Shown here: piece after piece, positions 27,742 to 38,811 of the stretch
Position numbering within the stretch: the stretch's first letter is position 1
How the letters are laid out: every line of letters begins with the position of its first letter
Assembly (NCBI RefSeq): GCF_015354335.1
Contig: NZ_JADKYR010000008.1
Location: 1-64,000 of the forward strand
Length of the DNA stretch: 64,000 bases
Source of the DNA: Methylophilus sp. 13
GTDB lineage: Bacteria > Pseudomonadota > Gammaproteobacteria > Burkholderiales > Methylophilaceae
Reading direction: 5' to 3'
The notes under the pieces: model-generated
The model's database searches: none
Seen by the model: only the letters and a program-made list of their open reading frames with translations
What the model was told of the DNA's origin: nothing
Made by a program: the position numbers and the translations under genes

Positions 27742-30700
27742 GTGAAGAATCTGGCAATGGACATGCAGTCTGACAACAACCTGATGAGTGCTTCTCAAGA
27801 TACCGCAACCGCCCGGGACGACCAATTCGGTTTAGCTCCGCAATCCCAGGGTTTATATGACAGACGCCACGAGAAAGATAGCTGTGGCGTGGGCTTTGTC
27901 GCCCATATTAAAGGCCAGAAAAGCCACGACATTGTCGCTAAAGGCCTGCAACTGCTGGACAACCTGACCCATCGCGGCGCGACCGGTTACGACCCTAAAC
28001 TGGGTGACGGCGCGGGCTTGCTGATGCAGATGCCAGATACCTTTATGCGCGAAGAGGCTGCCAAGCTGAGCATGACCTTGCCAGCAGCCGGACAATACGC
28101 CGTCGGTCAGGCATTTCTGCCACAAAACGCAGACAACCGCGCGCAATGCGAAGCCATCTTTGCCAAAATCATTGCAGAAGAAAATCAAACCCTGCTGGGC
28201 TGGCGTGATGTGCCGGTCGACAACAGCAATATTGCCGACGCCGCCCGCGCGGTTGAGCCTGTGATGCGCCAGGTGTTTATTGCCAGCACCGTGACCGACA
28301 GCAACACCTTTGAACGCAAATGCTTTGTGATCCGCAAACGCATTGAACACGCGATTCGCGCACTGAACCTACAAGACAAGGCACAGTTTTACATGCCTTC
28401 CTTCTCTTCGCGCACCATCGTCTACAAAGGCATGCTGCTGGCTAATGAAGTGGGCGTGTACTACAAAGATTTGAGAGATGAGCGCGTGATTTCAGCGCTT
28501 GCGCTGGTACACCAGCGTTTCTCTACCAACACCTTTCCAGCCTGGGATCTGGCCCACCCCTTCCGCATGATTGCACACAACGGTGAAATCAATACCGTTC
28601 AAGGCAACGTGAACTGGATGGCCGCCCGTCATGAGACCATGAAATCTGCGGTGCTGGGTGAAGACCTGGAAAAACTGTGGCCACTGATTGCAGAAGGCCA
28701 GTCCGACTCCGCCTGCTTTGATAACTGTCTTGAGCTGCTGGTGGCTGGTGGCTATAGCCTGCCACACGCCATGATGATGCTGATCCCGGAAGCCTGGGCA
28801 GGCAACCCATTAATGGACGAAGACCGCCGTGCGTTCTATGAATACCACGCGGCACTGATGGAGCCATGGGACGGCCCGGCTGCAGTCGCGTTTACTGACG
28901 GTAAAATGATTGGTGCCACGCTGGACCGGAATGGCTTGCGCCCAGCCCGCTATCTGGTGACCGAAGACGACATCGTCATGATGGCGTCTGAAATGGGTGT
29001 GATCACTTTCCCACAAGAAAAAATCGTTAAAAAATGGCGTTTGCAGCCAGGCAAAATGTTGCTGATCGACATGGAGCAAGGCCGCATTATCGACGACGAA
29101 GAAGTCAAAACTGAACTGGCACAAGCCAAACCTTACCGCCAGTGGATTGAACAAACCCGCTTCCATTTGACCGACTTGCCTGGCGTAGGCACTGGCGAAG
29201 CCAGCCTGAACGCGGATTTGCTGGATACCCAACAAGCCTTTGGTTACTCTCAGGAAGACTTGAAGTTTGTCTTGCAACCCATGATAGACAACGGCGAAGA
29301 GGGCTCAGGCTCCATGGGGAACGACGCGGCCTTGCCCGTGCTGTCCAATAAAGCCAAGACACTGTACAACTACTTTAAACAGTTGTTTGCACAAGTGACC
29401 AACCCGCCGATTGACCCAATCCGTGAAGAGCTGGTGATGTCACTGGTGACATTTATCGGCCCTAAACCCAATCTGTTGGCGATTGATGAGACCAATCCGC
29501 CATTGCGTTTGGAAAGCGGCCAGCCAGTGTTGAGCCTGGAAGGCCTGGAAAAACTCAAACAGATTGAGTCTTTGACCAAAGGCCAGTTCAAGTCCATCGT
29601 CCTTGACCTGACTTATGATGCCGCCTTAGGTAAAACCGGCATGAAACAGGCCCTGGACGTCTTGCACGACCAAGCCGAAAAAGCCGTGCATGACGGCTAT
29701 AACGTACTGATCCTCTCGGACCGTGCCGTCGCAGCGAACCGCATTGCCATTCCAGCCCTGCTGGCCTGCTCGGCCACGCATGAGTTTCTGGTCAAAGCCG
29801 GCTTGCGTACCAGCACCGGCCTGGTAATTGATACAGGCTCAGCCCGTGAAGTACACCATTTTGCCCTGCTGGCAGGCTATGGTGCGGAAGCTGTTTGCCC
29901 ATGGCTGGTGTACGAAACCATCAAGACCATGACCGGCGATGTTGAAAAAGCCGGCAAAAACTTCGTCAAGGCGATCGGCAAAGGCTTGTACAAAGTCATG
30001 TCCAAAATGGGCATCTCGACCTACCAGTCTTACTGCGGCGCACAGATTTTTGAAGCGATCGGCCTCAATAGCCAGTTTGTGAATGACTATTTCACTGGCA
30101 CGGTCAGCCAGATTGAAGGCATCGGTCTGGAGCAAGTTGCCGAAGAAACTGTACGCATGCACATGCAAGCATTTGGGAATGACCCCGTGCTCTCCAATGC
30201 ATTGGAAGCGGGCGGTGAATACGCCTTCCGTGTGCGCGGTGAAGAGCACTTGTGGACGCCGATGTCGATCAGCAAATTGCAGAACGCGACCCGGACTGGC
30301 AAATACGAAACTTACAAAGAGTACGCCGCACTGATCAACGATCAGACACGTCGCCACATGACCTTGCGCGGACTGTTTGAAATCAAACCGGCGGGTAAAG
30401 CGATCCCATTGGATCAGGTGGAATCGGCCAAAGAGATTGTTAAACGCTTTGCCACAGGCGCCATGTCTTTGGGCTCCATTTCAACCGAAGCGCACGCCAC
30501 CTTGGCGATTGCCATGAACCGGATTGGCGGCAAGTCCAATACTGGCGAAGGCGGTGAAGACGTCAAACGCTTTATTCCGGTCCAAACAGAATCCAGCCTG
30601 GCCACCGTATTGGGCACAGATTTGATTGAAGCCGATGTGCCAATGCAAGCGGGTGACTCTTTGCGCTCACGCATCAAGCAGGTGGCCTCTGGCCGCTTTG

Positions 30701-32433
30701 GCGTGACCGCCGAATACCTGAGCAGCGCTGACCAGATCCAGATCAAAATGGCACAAGGTGCCAAGCCTGGGGAAGGCGGTCAGTTGCCTGGCCATAAAGT
30801 GTCGCCCTACATTGCGAAATTGCGCTTCTCGGTGCCTGGCGTCGGCTTGATCTCTCCACCACCACATCACGACATTTACTCGATTGAAGATTTGGCACAG
30901 CTGATTCATGACCTGAAAAACGCCAATCCAAAAGCCTCGATTTCGGTCAAACTGGTGTCAGAAACCGGCATCGGTACCGTGGCAGCGGGTGTGGCCAAGG
31001 CCAAGTCTGATCACATCGTGGTCGCTGGCCATGACGGCGGGACAGGTGCCTCACCAATTTCTTCGATCAAACACGCAGGCACGCCATGGGAGCTTGGTCT
31101 GGCTGAAACGCAGCAGACGCTGGTACTCAACCAGTTACGTGGTCGCGTCGTGCTGCAAGTCGATGGCCAGATGAAAACCGGCCGTGACGTGCTGATTGGC
31201 GCACTGCTGGGTGCGGACGAATTTGGCTTTGCCACCGCACCGCTGGTGGTTGAAGGCTGTATCATGATGCGTAAGTGTCACTTGAACACGTGCCCGGTCG
31301 GTGTTGCCACCCAAGATCCAGAGCTGCGTAAGAAGTTTACCGGCCAGCCTGAGCATGTCGTGAATTACTTCTTCTTTGTCGCTGAAGAAGTGCGTGAACT
31401 GATGGCCAGCATGGGCATTGCCAAGTTTGATGACTTGATCGGCCGTGCCGATTTGCTGGACATGAAAGCCGGCATCGAGCACTGGAAGATCAATGGCCTG
31501 GACTTCAGCAAAGTATTCCACTTGCCAGACATGCCAGCCAGTGTGGCACGCAAAAACAATGACGTGCAAGATCACGGCATCGCCAAAGCATTGGATAACA
31601 AATTGATCGCATTGGCTAAACCGGCGTTGGAAAAAGGCGAAAAAGTTACGCTTGAGTTGCCAATTGTGAACACTAACCGTACAGCAGGTACCATGCTGTC
31701 ACACGAAGTGGCGAGCCGTTATGGCAACGCCGGTCTGCCCGACGGTACCATCCACGTCAAATTCACTGGCACCTCCGGTCAGAGTTTTGCGGCATTCCTG
31801 GCCAAGGGCATTACCTTTGAGCTGACAGGTGAAGGCAACGACTACGTGGGTAAAGGCCTGTGTGGTGGTCAGATCATTATCAAACCACCTGCAACATTCC
31901 GTGGCTTATCCTATGAAAACATCATCGTTGGTAACACCGTGATGTACGGTGCGACCACAGGCAGCAGCTTCTTGAGCGGTGTGGCGGGTGAGCGCTTCTG
32001 CGTACGTAACTCAGGCGCAACTGCCGTGGTTGAAGGCGTAGGCAACCATGGTTGCGAATACATGACTGGCGGGACCGTGGTGGTACTGGGTCAGACCGGC
32101 CAGAACTTTGCAGCCGGGATGAGTGGCGGCATTGCCTATGTCTACGACATTGACGGCCAGTTTGCCAAACGCTGCAATATGAGCATGGTGTCACTGGAAA
32201 AAGTCGAAGCGGCGGAAGCAGATGTTGGCAAAGTACAACACCTAGGCCAGCCAGACGAAGTGATTCTTAAAGGCTTGATCGAGCAGCACCTGGCGTTGAC
32301 AGGCAGCCCTCGAGCAAAAGAACTGTTGGCCGACTGGTCAGCCGCGCGTGCAAAATTTGTTAAAGTATTCCCGAACGAATACAAACGCGCACTGACCGAA
32401 ATGGCTGCAGCCTCCGCCAAGCAAGCCGCATAA
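27742..32433 (+). CDS. gltB: Glutamate synthase (NADPH), large subunit
   Basis: Up to 1563 residues. The start may be GTG 27742 or, more likely, ATG 27757 or 27763. The N-terminal glutaminase domain begins at Cys48 ([13 protein letters not shown]), so the first ~47 residues are a cleaved propeptide. The FMN-binding synthase domain contains the 3Fe-4S cysteines in [15 protein letters not shown]. The C-terminal GXGXG beta-helix is present. It transfers the glutamine amide to 2-oxoglutarate, giving two glutamates, the main ammonium assimilation route with glutamine synthetase. gltD follows after 88 bp, which include a GC-rich hairpin. Confidence 0.97.
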   Translation: MKNLAMDMQSDNNLMSASQDTATARDDQFGLAPQSQGLYDRRHEKDSCGVGFVAHIKGQKSHDIVAKGLQLLDNLTHRGATGYDPKLGDGAGLLMQMPDTFMREEAAKLSMTLPAAGQYAVGQAFLPQNADNRAQCEAIFAKIIAEENQTLLGWRDVPVDNSNIADAARAVEPVMRQVFIASTVTDSNTFERKCFVIRKRIEHAIRALNLQDKAQFYMPSFSSRTIVYKGMLLANEVGVYYKDLRDERVISALALVHQRFSTNTFPAWDLAHPFRMIAHNGEINTVQGNVNWMAARHETMKSAVLGEDLEKLWPLIAEGQSDSACFDNCLELLVAGGYSLPHAMMMLIPEAWAGNPLMDEDRRAFYEYHAALMEPWDGPAAVAFTDGKMIGATLDRNGLRPARYLVTEDDIVMMASEMGVITFPQEKIVKKWRLQPGKMLLIDMEQGRIIDDEEVKTELAQAKPYRQWIEQTRFHLTDLPGVGTGEASLNADLLDTQQAFGYSQEDLKFVLQPMIDNGEEGSGSMGNDAALPVLSNKAKTLYNYFKQLFAQVTNPPIDPIREELVMSLVTFIGPKPNLLAIDETNPPLRLESGQPVLSLEGLEKLKQIESLTKGQFKSIVLDLTYDAALGKTGMKQALDVLHDQAEKAVHDGYNVLILSDRAVAANRIAIPALLACSATHEFLVKAGLRTSTGLVIDTGSAREVHHFALLAGYGAEAVCPWLVYETIKTMTGDVEKAGKNFVKAIGKGLYKVMSKMGISTYQSYCGAQIFEAIGLNSQFVNDYFTGTVSQIEGIGLEQVAEETVRMHMQAFGNDPVLSNALEAGGEYAFRVRGEEHLWTPMSISKLQNATRTGKYETYKEYAALINDQTRRHMTLRGLFEIKPAGKAIPLDQVESAKEIVKRFATGAMSLGSISTEAHATLAIAMNRIGGKSNTGEGGEDVKRFIPVQTESSLATVLGTDLIEADVPMQAGDSLRSRIKQVASGRFGVTAEYLSSADQIQIKMAQGAKPGEGGQLPGHKVSPYIAKLRFSVPGVGLISPPPHHDIYSIEDLAQLIHDLKNANPKASISVKLVSETGIGTVAAGVAKAKSDHIVVAGHDGGTGASPISSIKHAGTPWELGLAETQQTLVLNQLRGRVVLQVDGQMKTGRDVLIGALLGADEFGFATAPLVVEGCIMMRKCHLNTCPVGVATQDPELRKKFTGQPEHVVNYFFFVAEEVRELMASMGIAKFDDLIGRADLLDMKAGIEHWKINGLDFSKVFHLPDMPASVARKNNDVQDHGIAKALDNKLIALAKPALEKGEKVTLELPIVNTNRTAGTMLSHEVASRYGNAGLPDGTIHVKFTGTSGQSFAAFLAKGITFELTGEGNDYVGKGLCGGQIIIKPPATFRGLSYENIIVGNTVMYGATTGSSFLSGVAGERFCVRNSGATAVVEGVGNHGCEYMTGGTVVVLGQTGQNFAAGMSGGIAYVYDIDGQFAKRCNMSMVSLEKVEAAEADVGKVQHLGQPDEVILKGLIEQHLALTGSPRAKELLADWSAARAKFVKVFPNEYKRALTEMAAASAKQAA

Positions 32434-32452
32434 TCGTTTTTGTTAATTGAAT

Positions 32453-32473
32453 GCCCCGCGTGATTGGCGGGGC
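32453..32473 (+). promoter_or_regulatory. Hairpin between gltB and gltD
   Basis: A 7-bp GC stem (GCCCCGC at 32453-32459, GCGGGGC at 32467-32473) lies in the gltB-gltD gap, followed by TGTTT only. It may act as a leaky terminator or an mRNA-processing/stability site that sets unequal subunit levels. Confidence 0.5.
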
Positions 32474-32521
32474 TGTTTAAAGTTGTGTCTGTCACGAGCA
32501 ACTGGGAAGAGATGATTTCAC

Positions 32522-33949
32522 ATGGGTAAAGTCACAGGTTTTATGGAATTTGACCGACTGGCAGAAGAAAATCTGCCCGTTCAGGATCGCGTCAAGAACT
32601 ACAAAGAGTTCGTCCTGCATTTGACAGACGACCAGGCCAAACAGCAAGGGGCACGCTGCATGGATTGCGGCATTCCATTTTGCACCACCGGCTGTCCAAT
32701 CAATAACATCATTCCTGACTGGAATGACCTGGTCTATCATCAGGACTGGCGCAGCGCGATTGATGTGTTGCATTCCACCAACAACTTCCCGGACTTTACT
32801 GGCCGTATCTGCCCCGCCCCTTGCGAGGCAGCCTGCACCTTGAACATTAATAACGACGCCGTCGGGATTAAGTCCATCGAGCACGCCATCATCGACAAAG
32901 CTTGGGAAAACGGTTGGGTCACACCACAAATCAACCCGAACAAAACTGGCAAAACAGTGGCGATTGTGGGGTCTGGCCCCGCAGGCCTCGCCGCAGCACA
33001 ACAACTTGCTCGCGCGGGCCATGCCGTGACCGTGTTTGAAAAAAATGACCGTATCGGCGGCTTGCTGCGGTATGGCATTCCTGACTTCAAACTGGATAAA
33101 GCAAACATTGACCGCCGGATGGCGCAGATGGAAGCCGAAGGCGTGACCTTCAAGGTGAATCAGCATGTCGGTGAAAACGTCAGCGCGGCCGATCTGGAGC
33201 GTGACTTTGATGCCGTCATCCTGGCAGGTGGCGCAGAACAGCCACGTGACCTGCCCGTGACAGGTCGTGAACTCGATGGTGTTCATTTCGCCATGGACTT
33301 CCTGACCCCTAACAACAAAATGGTGGCCGGCGACAACGTCCCTAACCAGATTAAAGCCACCGGCAAACATGTGGTGGTTATCGGCGGTGGCGATACCGGT
33401 TCTGACTGCGTAGGCACCTCCAACCGCCATGGGGCAGCCAGCATCACCCAGTTCGAGTTGATGCCTCAGCCGCCTGAAAAAGAAGACAAATTTATGGTGT
33501 GGCCAAACTGGCCACTCAAAATGCGCACCTCCAGCTCGCATGAAGAAGGCGCAAACCGGGACTGGTCGATCACAACCAAAGAGCTGATCGGCGAGAACGG
33601 CAAGGTTAAAGCCCTTAAAGGTGCACGTGTGGAATGGAAAGACGGCAAAATGTCTGAAATTCCAGGTTCAGAGTTCACCATTCCTGCTGATCTGGTGTTT
33701 TTGGCCATGGGCTTTGTCTCTCCGGTACAAAAAGTGCTGGAAGCGTTTGGCGTGGAAAAAGACAATCGCGGCAATGCCAAAGCCACGACCGATGGCGAAG
33801 GCTGTTACAAAACCAGCAAGGACAAAGTCTTTGCTGCCGGTGACATACGTCGCGGCCAGTCCCTGGTGGTCTGGGCGATTCGTGAAGGCCGTCAGTGCGC
33901 ACGCGAAGTCGATGCGTTCCTGATGGGCAGCTCTACTCTGCCACGCTAG
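32522..33949 (+). CDS. gltD: Glutamate synthase, small (beta) subunit
   Basis: 475 residues. It has the N-terminal cysteine cluster region ([29 protein letters not shown]) for 4Fe-4S centres, the FAD site [18 protein letters not shown], the NADPH site [13 protein letters not shown] and a final flavin contact in [17 protein letters not shown]. It passes electrons from NADPH to GltB. Its own ribosome site (GGGAAGAG) precedes the ATG. It ends at a strong terminator. Confidence 0.97.
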   Translation: MGKVTGFMEFDRLAEENLPVQDRVKNYKEFVLHLTDDQAKQQGARCMDCGIPFCTTGCPINNIIPDWNDLVYHQDWRSAIDVLHSTNNFPDFTGRICPAPCEAACTLNINNDAVGIKSIEHAIIDKAWENGWVTPQINPNKTGKTVAIVGSGPAGLAAAQQLARAGHAVTVFEKNDRIGGLLRYGIPDFKLDKANIDRRMAQMEAEGVTFKVNQHVGENVSAADLERDFDAVILAGGAEQPRDLPVTGRELDGVHFAMDFLTPNNKMVAGDNVPNQIKATGKHVVVIGGGDTGSDCVGTSNRHGAASITQFELMPQPPEKEDKFMVWPNWPLKMRTSSSHEEGANRDWSITTKELIGENGKVKALKGARVEWKDGKMSEIPGSEFTIPADLVFLAMGFVSPVQKVLEAFGVEKDNRGNAKATTDGEGCYKTSKDKVFAAGDIRRGQSLVVWAIREGRQCAREVDAFLMGSSTLPR

Positions 33950-33968
33950 TCCAGGTTGCCGTGAGACG

Positions 33969-34003
33969 CAAAACGCCGATGGTTTTCATCGGCGTTTTTA
34001 TTT
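33969..34003 (+). terminator. Terminator after gltD
   Basis: A perfect 9-bp stem (ACGCCGATG at 33973-33981, CATCGGCGT at 33987-33995) is followed by TTTTATTTG. Confidence 0.92.
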
Positions 34004-34120
34004 GTCATATCGCAAAAAAACCGCATTCTTTCAGGTGAAACGATGGCTTGGCCTTTATAATCATGCTTTTAGCTGATGTGCGTACGACCACACCAGCGCA
34101 GGCAACCGAAACCAGAGCAA

Positions 34121-35185
34121 ATGACCACTCTTCAAAATGACACCTTTCTGCGCGCCCTGTTGCGCCAGCCTACTGAATATACCCCGGTGTGGATGATGCG
34201 CCAGGCAGGCCGCTACCTGCCTGAATACCGTGAAAGCCGCAAAACCGCGGGCAGCTTTATGCAACTGTGCCAGAGCCCGGCCTTTGCCACCGAAGTGACC
34301 CTGCAACCGCTGGACCGCTATCCCCAACTGGATGCGGCCATTCTGTTCAGCGACATATTGACCGTCCCTGATGCCATGGGACTGGGTTTGTATTTTGAAG
34401 AAGGGGAAGGCCCCAAGTTTGAGCGGACTTTACAAGAAGAGGCAGACATCCTCAAACTGGACGTGCCTGACATGGCCAAACTGCAATATGTATTTGATGC
34501 TGTCAGCAGCATCCGTCAAGCACTGAATGGCCGTGTTCCTTTGATCGGTTTTTCAGGCAGTCCATGGACACTGGCCACCTACATGGTGGAAGGCAAAGGC
34601 GGCACCGACTTTTTGAATACCAAAAAAATGGGCTATGCCAGACCCGAATTACTGCACCGCATTCTGGAGATTACGGCGCAAACGGTGACGCAATACCTCA
34701 ATGCACAGATTGCGGCCGGTGCACAGGCGGTGATGATTTTTGACTCTTGGGGGGGTGCCTTATCGCATCAAGGCTATCAGGAGTTTTCACTGCAATACAT
34801 GCAGAAAATTGTCGCTGGCCTCACTAAAACCGCAGAAGGCAAACCGGTGCCCAGCATCGTGTTTACCAAAGGCGGCGGGTTGTGGCTGGAGTCACAGGCA
34901 GCCATCGGTGCCGATGCCCTCGGATTAGACTGGAGCGTGGATCTCGGCCAGGCACGGGCACGCGTGGGGGACAAAGTGGCGTTGCAAGGCAATATGGACC
35001 CGGCGATCCTGTTGAGCTCTCCTGCCGCTATCGAAAAAGAAGTCGCACAGATTCTGGCCAGCTACGGCCATGGTCACGGCCATGTGTTTAACCTGGGCCA
35101 TGGCATCACGCAATGGACACCCCCGGAGCATGCGGCCTGCATGCTGGAAACCCTGCGCAAGCTGAGTCCACAGTATCACTCATAA
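34121..35185 (+). CDS. hemE: Uroporphyrinogen decarboxylase
   Basis: 354 residues from the ATG at 34121 ([16 protein letters not shown]); an ATG at 34076 would add 15 atypical residues. It has the N-terminal signature [14 protein letters not shown], the aspartate in [14 protein letters not shown], and [16 protein letters not shown]. It decarboxylates uroporphyrinogen III to coproporphyrinogen III in haem synthesis. It lies between gltD and the converging ArnT-like gene with only 5 bp to the latter's stop. Confidence 0.97.
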   Translation: MTTLQNDTFLRALLRQPTEYTPVWMMRQAGRYLPEYRESRKTAGSFMQLCQSPAFATEVTLQPLDRYPQLDAAILFSDILTVPDAMGLGLYFEEGEGPKFERTLQEEADILKLDVPDMAKLQYVFDAVSSIRQALNGRVPLIGFSGSPWTLATYMVEGKGGTDFLNTKKMGYARPELLHRILEITAQTVTQYLNAQIAAGAQAVMIFDSWGGALSHQGYQEFSLQYMQKIVAGLTKTAEGKPVPSIVFTKGGGLWLESQAAIGADALGLDWSVDLGQARARVGDKVALQGNMDPAILLSSPAAIEKEVAQILASYGHGHGHVFNLGHGITQWTPPEHAACMLETLRKLSPQYHS

Positions 35186-35190
35186 GGTCG

Positions 35191-36801
35191 TCACCGCGCG
35201 AGCTTATTGCGGTCAGACTGGGCGGTGATGCTCTCACGAGGCCTTGTTTGGGCGAGGCAAAAACGTGAGACTTGCGCGGGACTGAATCGCCACAAATAGT
35301 GATCTCGCACAGTGGCGATCGGCGCGATGCCGGCGAGTATGGGTAAATGGTTGGCGTTACCAGGGTCGCCCGCCACCCAAACGGCCTGCTGCGGCCCTAG
35401 CTGGCAAACGTGTTGTGTCAACATACTTTCGGTTAACAACTGGTTTGCCGCTGTTTGCGGGTCAAAATGCTTGGCCTCTATCAGCTCCTTTTCCCAACTG
35501 TCGTCCAACACCTCATACTCAGCAGTGCGCCAATCAGCCACCATCCAGGCGGGATGCGATAACCGCAGATAAAACATCAAGTCAAACTGGTATTTATTGA
35601 GCAGAATCAATTGATCCTGTTTGCTAACCAAGGGCTGGACCTTGGTTGCCAGCAGGAAAGAAGCTGTTTTTTGCGCGTGCTGAATCACCATCCCCATGGC
35701 TATCACACAGGTCACTGCCGCCGCCAAAAATGTGACCCACAACCGCTTGGGGAAGCGGTGCTGCCAGGCTTGCCGCATACCCATGGCTGTCAAGACCGCC
35801 ATTGCCGGCAAAACTGGCATGATGTAGCCCAGTGGTTTGGAAACCGGGATCGAAAAAAATAGCAGGATCAATGCCAGCCAACATACCATCAGCCAGGCCA
35901 CATCCTGCTGCCGTGAACTCCAGCGCTGGACTTCGCGCTTGCGCAAGCGGGTCAACCACAGAGAAGCGGGCAAGGTCAGCGCCAATAGCACGGGCAGATA
36001 AAACCAGAACGGCTGCTGATTGTTAAAGTGCGTGCCAGTGAAGCGCTGCACATGGTGATGAATAAAAAAGTACTCCAGAAAGCCCTTAAACTGCGATTCC
36101 ATGCATAAAAACCAGGGACTGGCCATCAGAAAAAACAATACCAGCGCTGGCCAACAGAAAAAACACTTTAGATACGCAAGACGGCGACTCACCAGCAGCC
36201 AGCCACCAACGACCAGCACAGGCAAGACCATGCCAATCAGGCCCTTGGCCAGAACGCCTCCGGCAGCAAACACCATCGCCATATACAGATATTTCCGCTC
36301 CGGCTGGCCTTGTTCAATACTCCAGGTAAACTCTGCCGCCAGCATGATCGTCATGGCAATCATGCTGGCAACCAACATATCCAGATTGGCAAACTGGGCA
36401 CTGGCAAAAAAGAATGGCTGCGTCACGAGCGCGACAAAAGCCAGTACCGCAGTTTTTTTGTCCAGATGCCTGGCTATAAACCAATACAGCGCGATCGCCA
36501 TCAATAAGGCAGCCAGCAAGGAGGCCAGCCTGCTCGCAAGCAGCGAGGGGCCAAAAAGTTTGAAACTGGCCGCCGTGATCCAGTAAAACAAAGGCGGTTT
36601 ATGAAAATATGGCAAGCCATCCAAATGAGGGATCGTCCAGTTTCCAGAGGTCAACATCTCCCAGGCAATGCCGACATAGCGGCCTTCATCCGGCAGGGTA
36701 AGTGGCCGACAAACGGCGGCTATGCTCAACCAAAGCAGGGTGACCGCTAACCACAGAAAGTGACTCAAATGACTGTTTTGTTTTATTTGTACTGGCGACA
36801 T
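35191..36801 (-). CDS. ArnT-like (PMT family, GT83) membrane glycosyltransferase
   Basis: 536 residues, about 11-12 membrane helices. The first periplasmic loop has the PMT/ArnT acidic motif LPDEGRYVGIAWEMLTSGNW followed by YFHKPPLFYW. ArnT transfers 4-amino-4-deoxy-L-arabinose from undecaprenyl phosphate to lipid A, lowering negative charge. No arnA/B/C/D/E/F genes are nearby, so the sugar donor and acceptor are uncertain and it may glycosylate another lipid or protein. A sigma-54 promoter (36899-36914) and a paired palindrome (36966-37021) precede it. The same motif pair lies next to an eptA-like gene, which supports an envelope-modification role. Confidence 0.78.
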   Translation of the reverse strand: MSPVQIKQNSHLSHFLWLAVTLLWLSIAAVCRPLTLPDEGRYVGIAWEMLTSGNWTIPHLDGLPYFHKPPLFYWITAASFKLFGPSLLASRLASLLAALLMAIALYWFIARHLDKKTAVLAFVALVTQPFFFASAQFANLDMLVASMIAMTIMLAAEFTWSIEQGQPERKYLYMAMVFAAGGVLAKGLIGMVLPVLVVGGWLLVSRRLAYLKCFFCWPALVLFFLMASPWFLCMESQFKGFLEYFFIHHHVQRFTGTHFNNQQPFWFYLPVLLALTLPASLWLTRLRKREVQRWSSRQQDVAWLMVCWLALILLFFSIPVSKPLGYIMPVLPAMAVLTAMGMRQAWQHRFPKRLWVTFLAAAVTCVIAMGMVIQHAQKTASFLLATKVQPLVSKQDQLILLNKYQFDLMFYLRLSHPAWMVADWRTAEYEVLDDSWEKELIEAKHFDPQTAANQLLTESMLTQHVCQLGPQQAVWVAGDPGNANHLPILAGIAPIATVRDHYLWRFSPAQVSRFCLAQTRPRESITAQSDRNKLAR

Positions 36802-36898
36802 GCCTATCCGCTTGTGATTGATGAACGACTGAATGGCGGGTCAGGAGTCATCACACGCTGATAGGCGCCATGTTGATTCCTGACATCCAGCACTCACC

Positions 36899-36914
36899 AG
36901 CAAGGCATATGCCA
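36899..36914 (-). promoter_or_regulatory. Sigma-54 promoter of the ArnT-like gene
   Basis: On the minus strand TGGCATATGCCTTGCT matches TGGCA-N6-TTGCW with correct -24/-12 spacing. The predicted start is near 36888, giving an 87-nt leader to the ATG at 36801. The paired palindromes begin 51 bp upstream. Confidence 0.75.
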
Positions 36915-36965
36915 AATAAAATCACATTTACAATCAACCACCTATAATCAAAACCAATTTACTCT

Positions 36966-37021
36966 GTGCATTTTTTGCAGGGCTATAAATGCGTTTAATC
37001 AGCCGGGTGCACTTTTTGCAG
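36966..37021. promoter_or_regulatory. Paired TGCA-N5-TGCA palindromes (enhancer-like), arnT copy
   Basis: Two 15-bp sites, written on the minus strand: proximal CTGCAAAAAATGCAC (36966-36980) and distal CTGCAAAAAGTGCAC (37007-37021), 41 bp apart start to start. The same pair, with the same spacing and the same A/G difference between proximal and distal copies, occurs at 46694-46749. They sit where a sigma-54 activator would bind. Confidence 0.72.
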
Positions 37022-37053
37022 TGCGCTTGGGCACCATCAGCCGAAAAAGGAAA

Positions 37054-37084
37054 ATAAAAAAGCCTGCAATCGCAGGCTTTTTTC
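37054..37084 (-). terminator. Terminator after cytochrome b561
   Basis: GCCTGC (37062-37067) pairs with GCAGGC (37072-37077), with flanking A and T runs of six. Orientation fits the leftward cytochrome gene. Confidence 0.88.
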
Positions 37085-37098
37085 AGGCAATCCTCTTT

Positions 37099-37695
37099 CT
37101 ACTTCAGAGACATGCGCGACATGGTCTCGTCTTTATCTTTCCATTGATGTTTGAGTGCCCCAAGCACATGCACGATAAATGCAGCCAGCATCAGGTTGGC
37201 GAACAATTCGTGAGACTCTTTGAACACATCGCGCAAATCGGCATTATCCAGCCCGCCGAACACCTCCAACCCAAACCACTTCAAGCCGAACTTGCTATAA
37301 AGCGTCATGAGTACGCCGCTCAGTGGGATCAAGACCATCAGCAAATACAGCATGTGATGCACGGCTGTCGCCAGCTTACGCTCCAGCGCTGAATAGCTGG
37401 CCAGCATGGCAGGCGGGGTATGTGTCACACGCCAGTACACGCGGAAAATCACCAGCCAGAGCAAGGTAAAGCCGATGGACTTGTGCAGATTAAAATACAG
37501 GGTCCGGGCTGTAGCCGGCTCATCCATCTGCCAGGTGACGATCCCCAGATCGAACAGATCAAAGGCCGTTTGTTTTGGCCCGTCTTTTGGCAACTCGCCC
37601 ATGTACCAGCCCAGGGCAAACATGCCAATAATGACCAGTGCGATGAGCCAGTGCAGAATAATCGCCACCTTGGTATAACGCTGGGTTGAACTCAT
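37099..37695 (-). CDS. Cytochrome b561 family membrane protein
   Basis: 198 residues with four to five membrane helices. Histidines are placed as haem b ligands: one in VAIILHWLIALVI, one in LYFNLHKSIGF, one in AVHHMLYLLMVLIPL and one in AAFIVHVLGALKH. The family carries electrons in the inner membrane, often from quinol to periplasmic partners, and includes the superoxide:ubiquinone oxidoreductase CybB. It is divergent from the zinc hydrolase gene across about 100 bp. Confidence 0.87.
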   Translation of the reverse strand: MSSTQRYTKVAIILHWLIALVIIGMFALGWYMGELPKDGPKQTAFDLFDLGIVTWQMDEPATARTLYFNLHKSIGFTLLWLVIFRVYWRVTHTPPAMLASYSALERKLATAVHHMLYLLMVLIPLSGVLMTLYSKFGLKWFGLEVFGGLDNADLRDVFKESHELFANLMLAAFIVHVLGALKHQWKDKDETMSRMSLK

Positions 37696-37798
37696 TGAAT
37701 CTCCTTTGTTGATGGATGTAACCAGCCTGTGACAGCGGTCACTATGACTACATGCGTGAATTGTTTATGATGCATGAATCATTCATGGGTAAGCCGTC

Positions 37799-38728
37799 AT
37801 GTTATCAAAAATCAACCGCTTTGGTGTGCGTCTTGTATACGTATTTGTAACGCTGTGTAGCCAGGCCTTGGCCGACGACTTTGAATTTAAACAGGTGGCG
37901 GACGGCATCTATGTGCACCATGGCAAGCATCTGGATATTGATGATGGCTATCAGGGCGACATCTGCAACCTCGGCGTCATTATTGGCCAAGAGGCCATTG
38001 CCGTGATTGACAGTGGCGGCAGCAAACATACCGGTGACCAATTACTCGCCGCCATTCGCCGCATCAGCCCTTTGCCTATCCGATATGTCATCAATACCCA
38101 TGTCCATCCAGACCACACCTATGGCAACGCCGCTTTTCAAAATGGCACTACCCACTTTGTCGGTCACGAAAAACTGGCCACTAACATGCTGCTGCGCAAG
38201 GAGCAATATGAAAAACTGAATGCGCGCCTACTGGGGGCTGACGGTGCGGCAAGCCCCACCATCCCCCCGGATACCCTTGTGCATGCTGAGCAGTCGCTGG
38301 ACCTGGGGCACCGCATCCTGCAACTACAAGCGCGCAAGGTGGCCCACACCCATACTGACCTCACTATTCTAGACACGCAAACCAACACCCTGTTTGCGGG
38401 CGACTTGCTGTTTGCGCAACGGACGCCAGTGGTAGAAGGCGACCTCAAAGGCTTGATCGCCGTGCTGGAGCAAATCAACCAGCAACCATACTCGCTCATC
38501 GTCCCCGGCCATGGGTTAGAAAGCAGCGACCAGAAAACCATCATTGGCAACGAGTTACGCTATCTCAACTTGTTATTGAGCGATATCAGAAACAGCATCA
38601 AAAAAGGCATCAGCATGGAACAAACCATGGACACTGCAGCCGCCTCTGAGCATGACAACTGGGTATTGTTCGACATCGCCAACCGGCGCAATGTCAATGT
38701 GGTTTACCCGCAACTGGAATGGGAATAA
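37799..38728 (+). CDS. Metallo-beta-lactamase-fold hydrolase, quinoprotein relay type 2-like
   Basis: 309 residues with an N-terminal signal peptide (ending SQALAD). The MBL metal motif is HVHPDH, with further ligands in KVAHTHTDL, FAGDLLF and VPGHG. The segment DDGYQGDICNLGVIIGQEAIAVIDSGGS is characteristic, to my knowledge, of the quinoprotein relay system zinc metallohydrolase 2 (SoxH-like) family, found with PQQ-dependent alcohol dehydrogenases in methylotrophs. It acts in the periplasm; the substrate is unknown. No dehydrogenase gene is adjacent. It is followed by the cre locus after 83 bp. Confidence 0.75.
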   Translation: MLSKINRFGVRLVYVFVTLCSQALADDFEFKQVADGIYVHHGKHLDIDDGYQGDICNLGVIIGQEAIAVIDSGGSKHTGDQLLAAIRRISPLPIRYVINTHVHPDHTYGNAAFQNGTTHFVGHEKLATNMLLRKEQYEKLNARLLGADGAASPTIPPDTLVHAEQSLDLGHRILQLQARKVAHTHTDLTILDTQTNTLFAGDLLFAQRTPVVEGDLKGLIAVLEQINQQPYSLIVPGHGLESSDQKTIIGNELRYLNLLLSDIRNSIKKGISMEQTMDTAAASEHDNWVLFDIANRRNVNVVYPQLEWE

Positions 38729-38811
38729 GCGCAGCGATGTAAACATTACACTTATGGTCTGCTATCTCTCTTGCTGTCATGTCACAACACGTTCTGTTTT
38801 ACAATGCGAGG

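Noticed and set aside
37007-37021. Reading the GTGCACTTTTTGCAG palindrome itself as a sigma-54 promoter
   Set aside because: The spacing between its two GC elements is 9 bp rather than 12; as a palindrome repeated in pairs it fits an activator site better.
38779-38811. Longer CreB start
   Set aside because: The 11 added residues precede the conserved receiver start and have no ribosome site; ATG 38812 is preferred.
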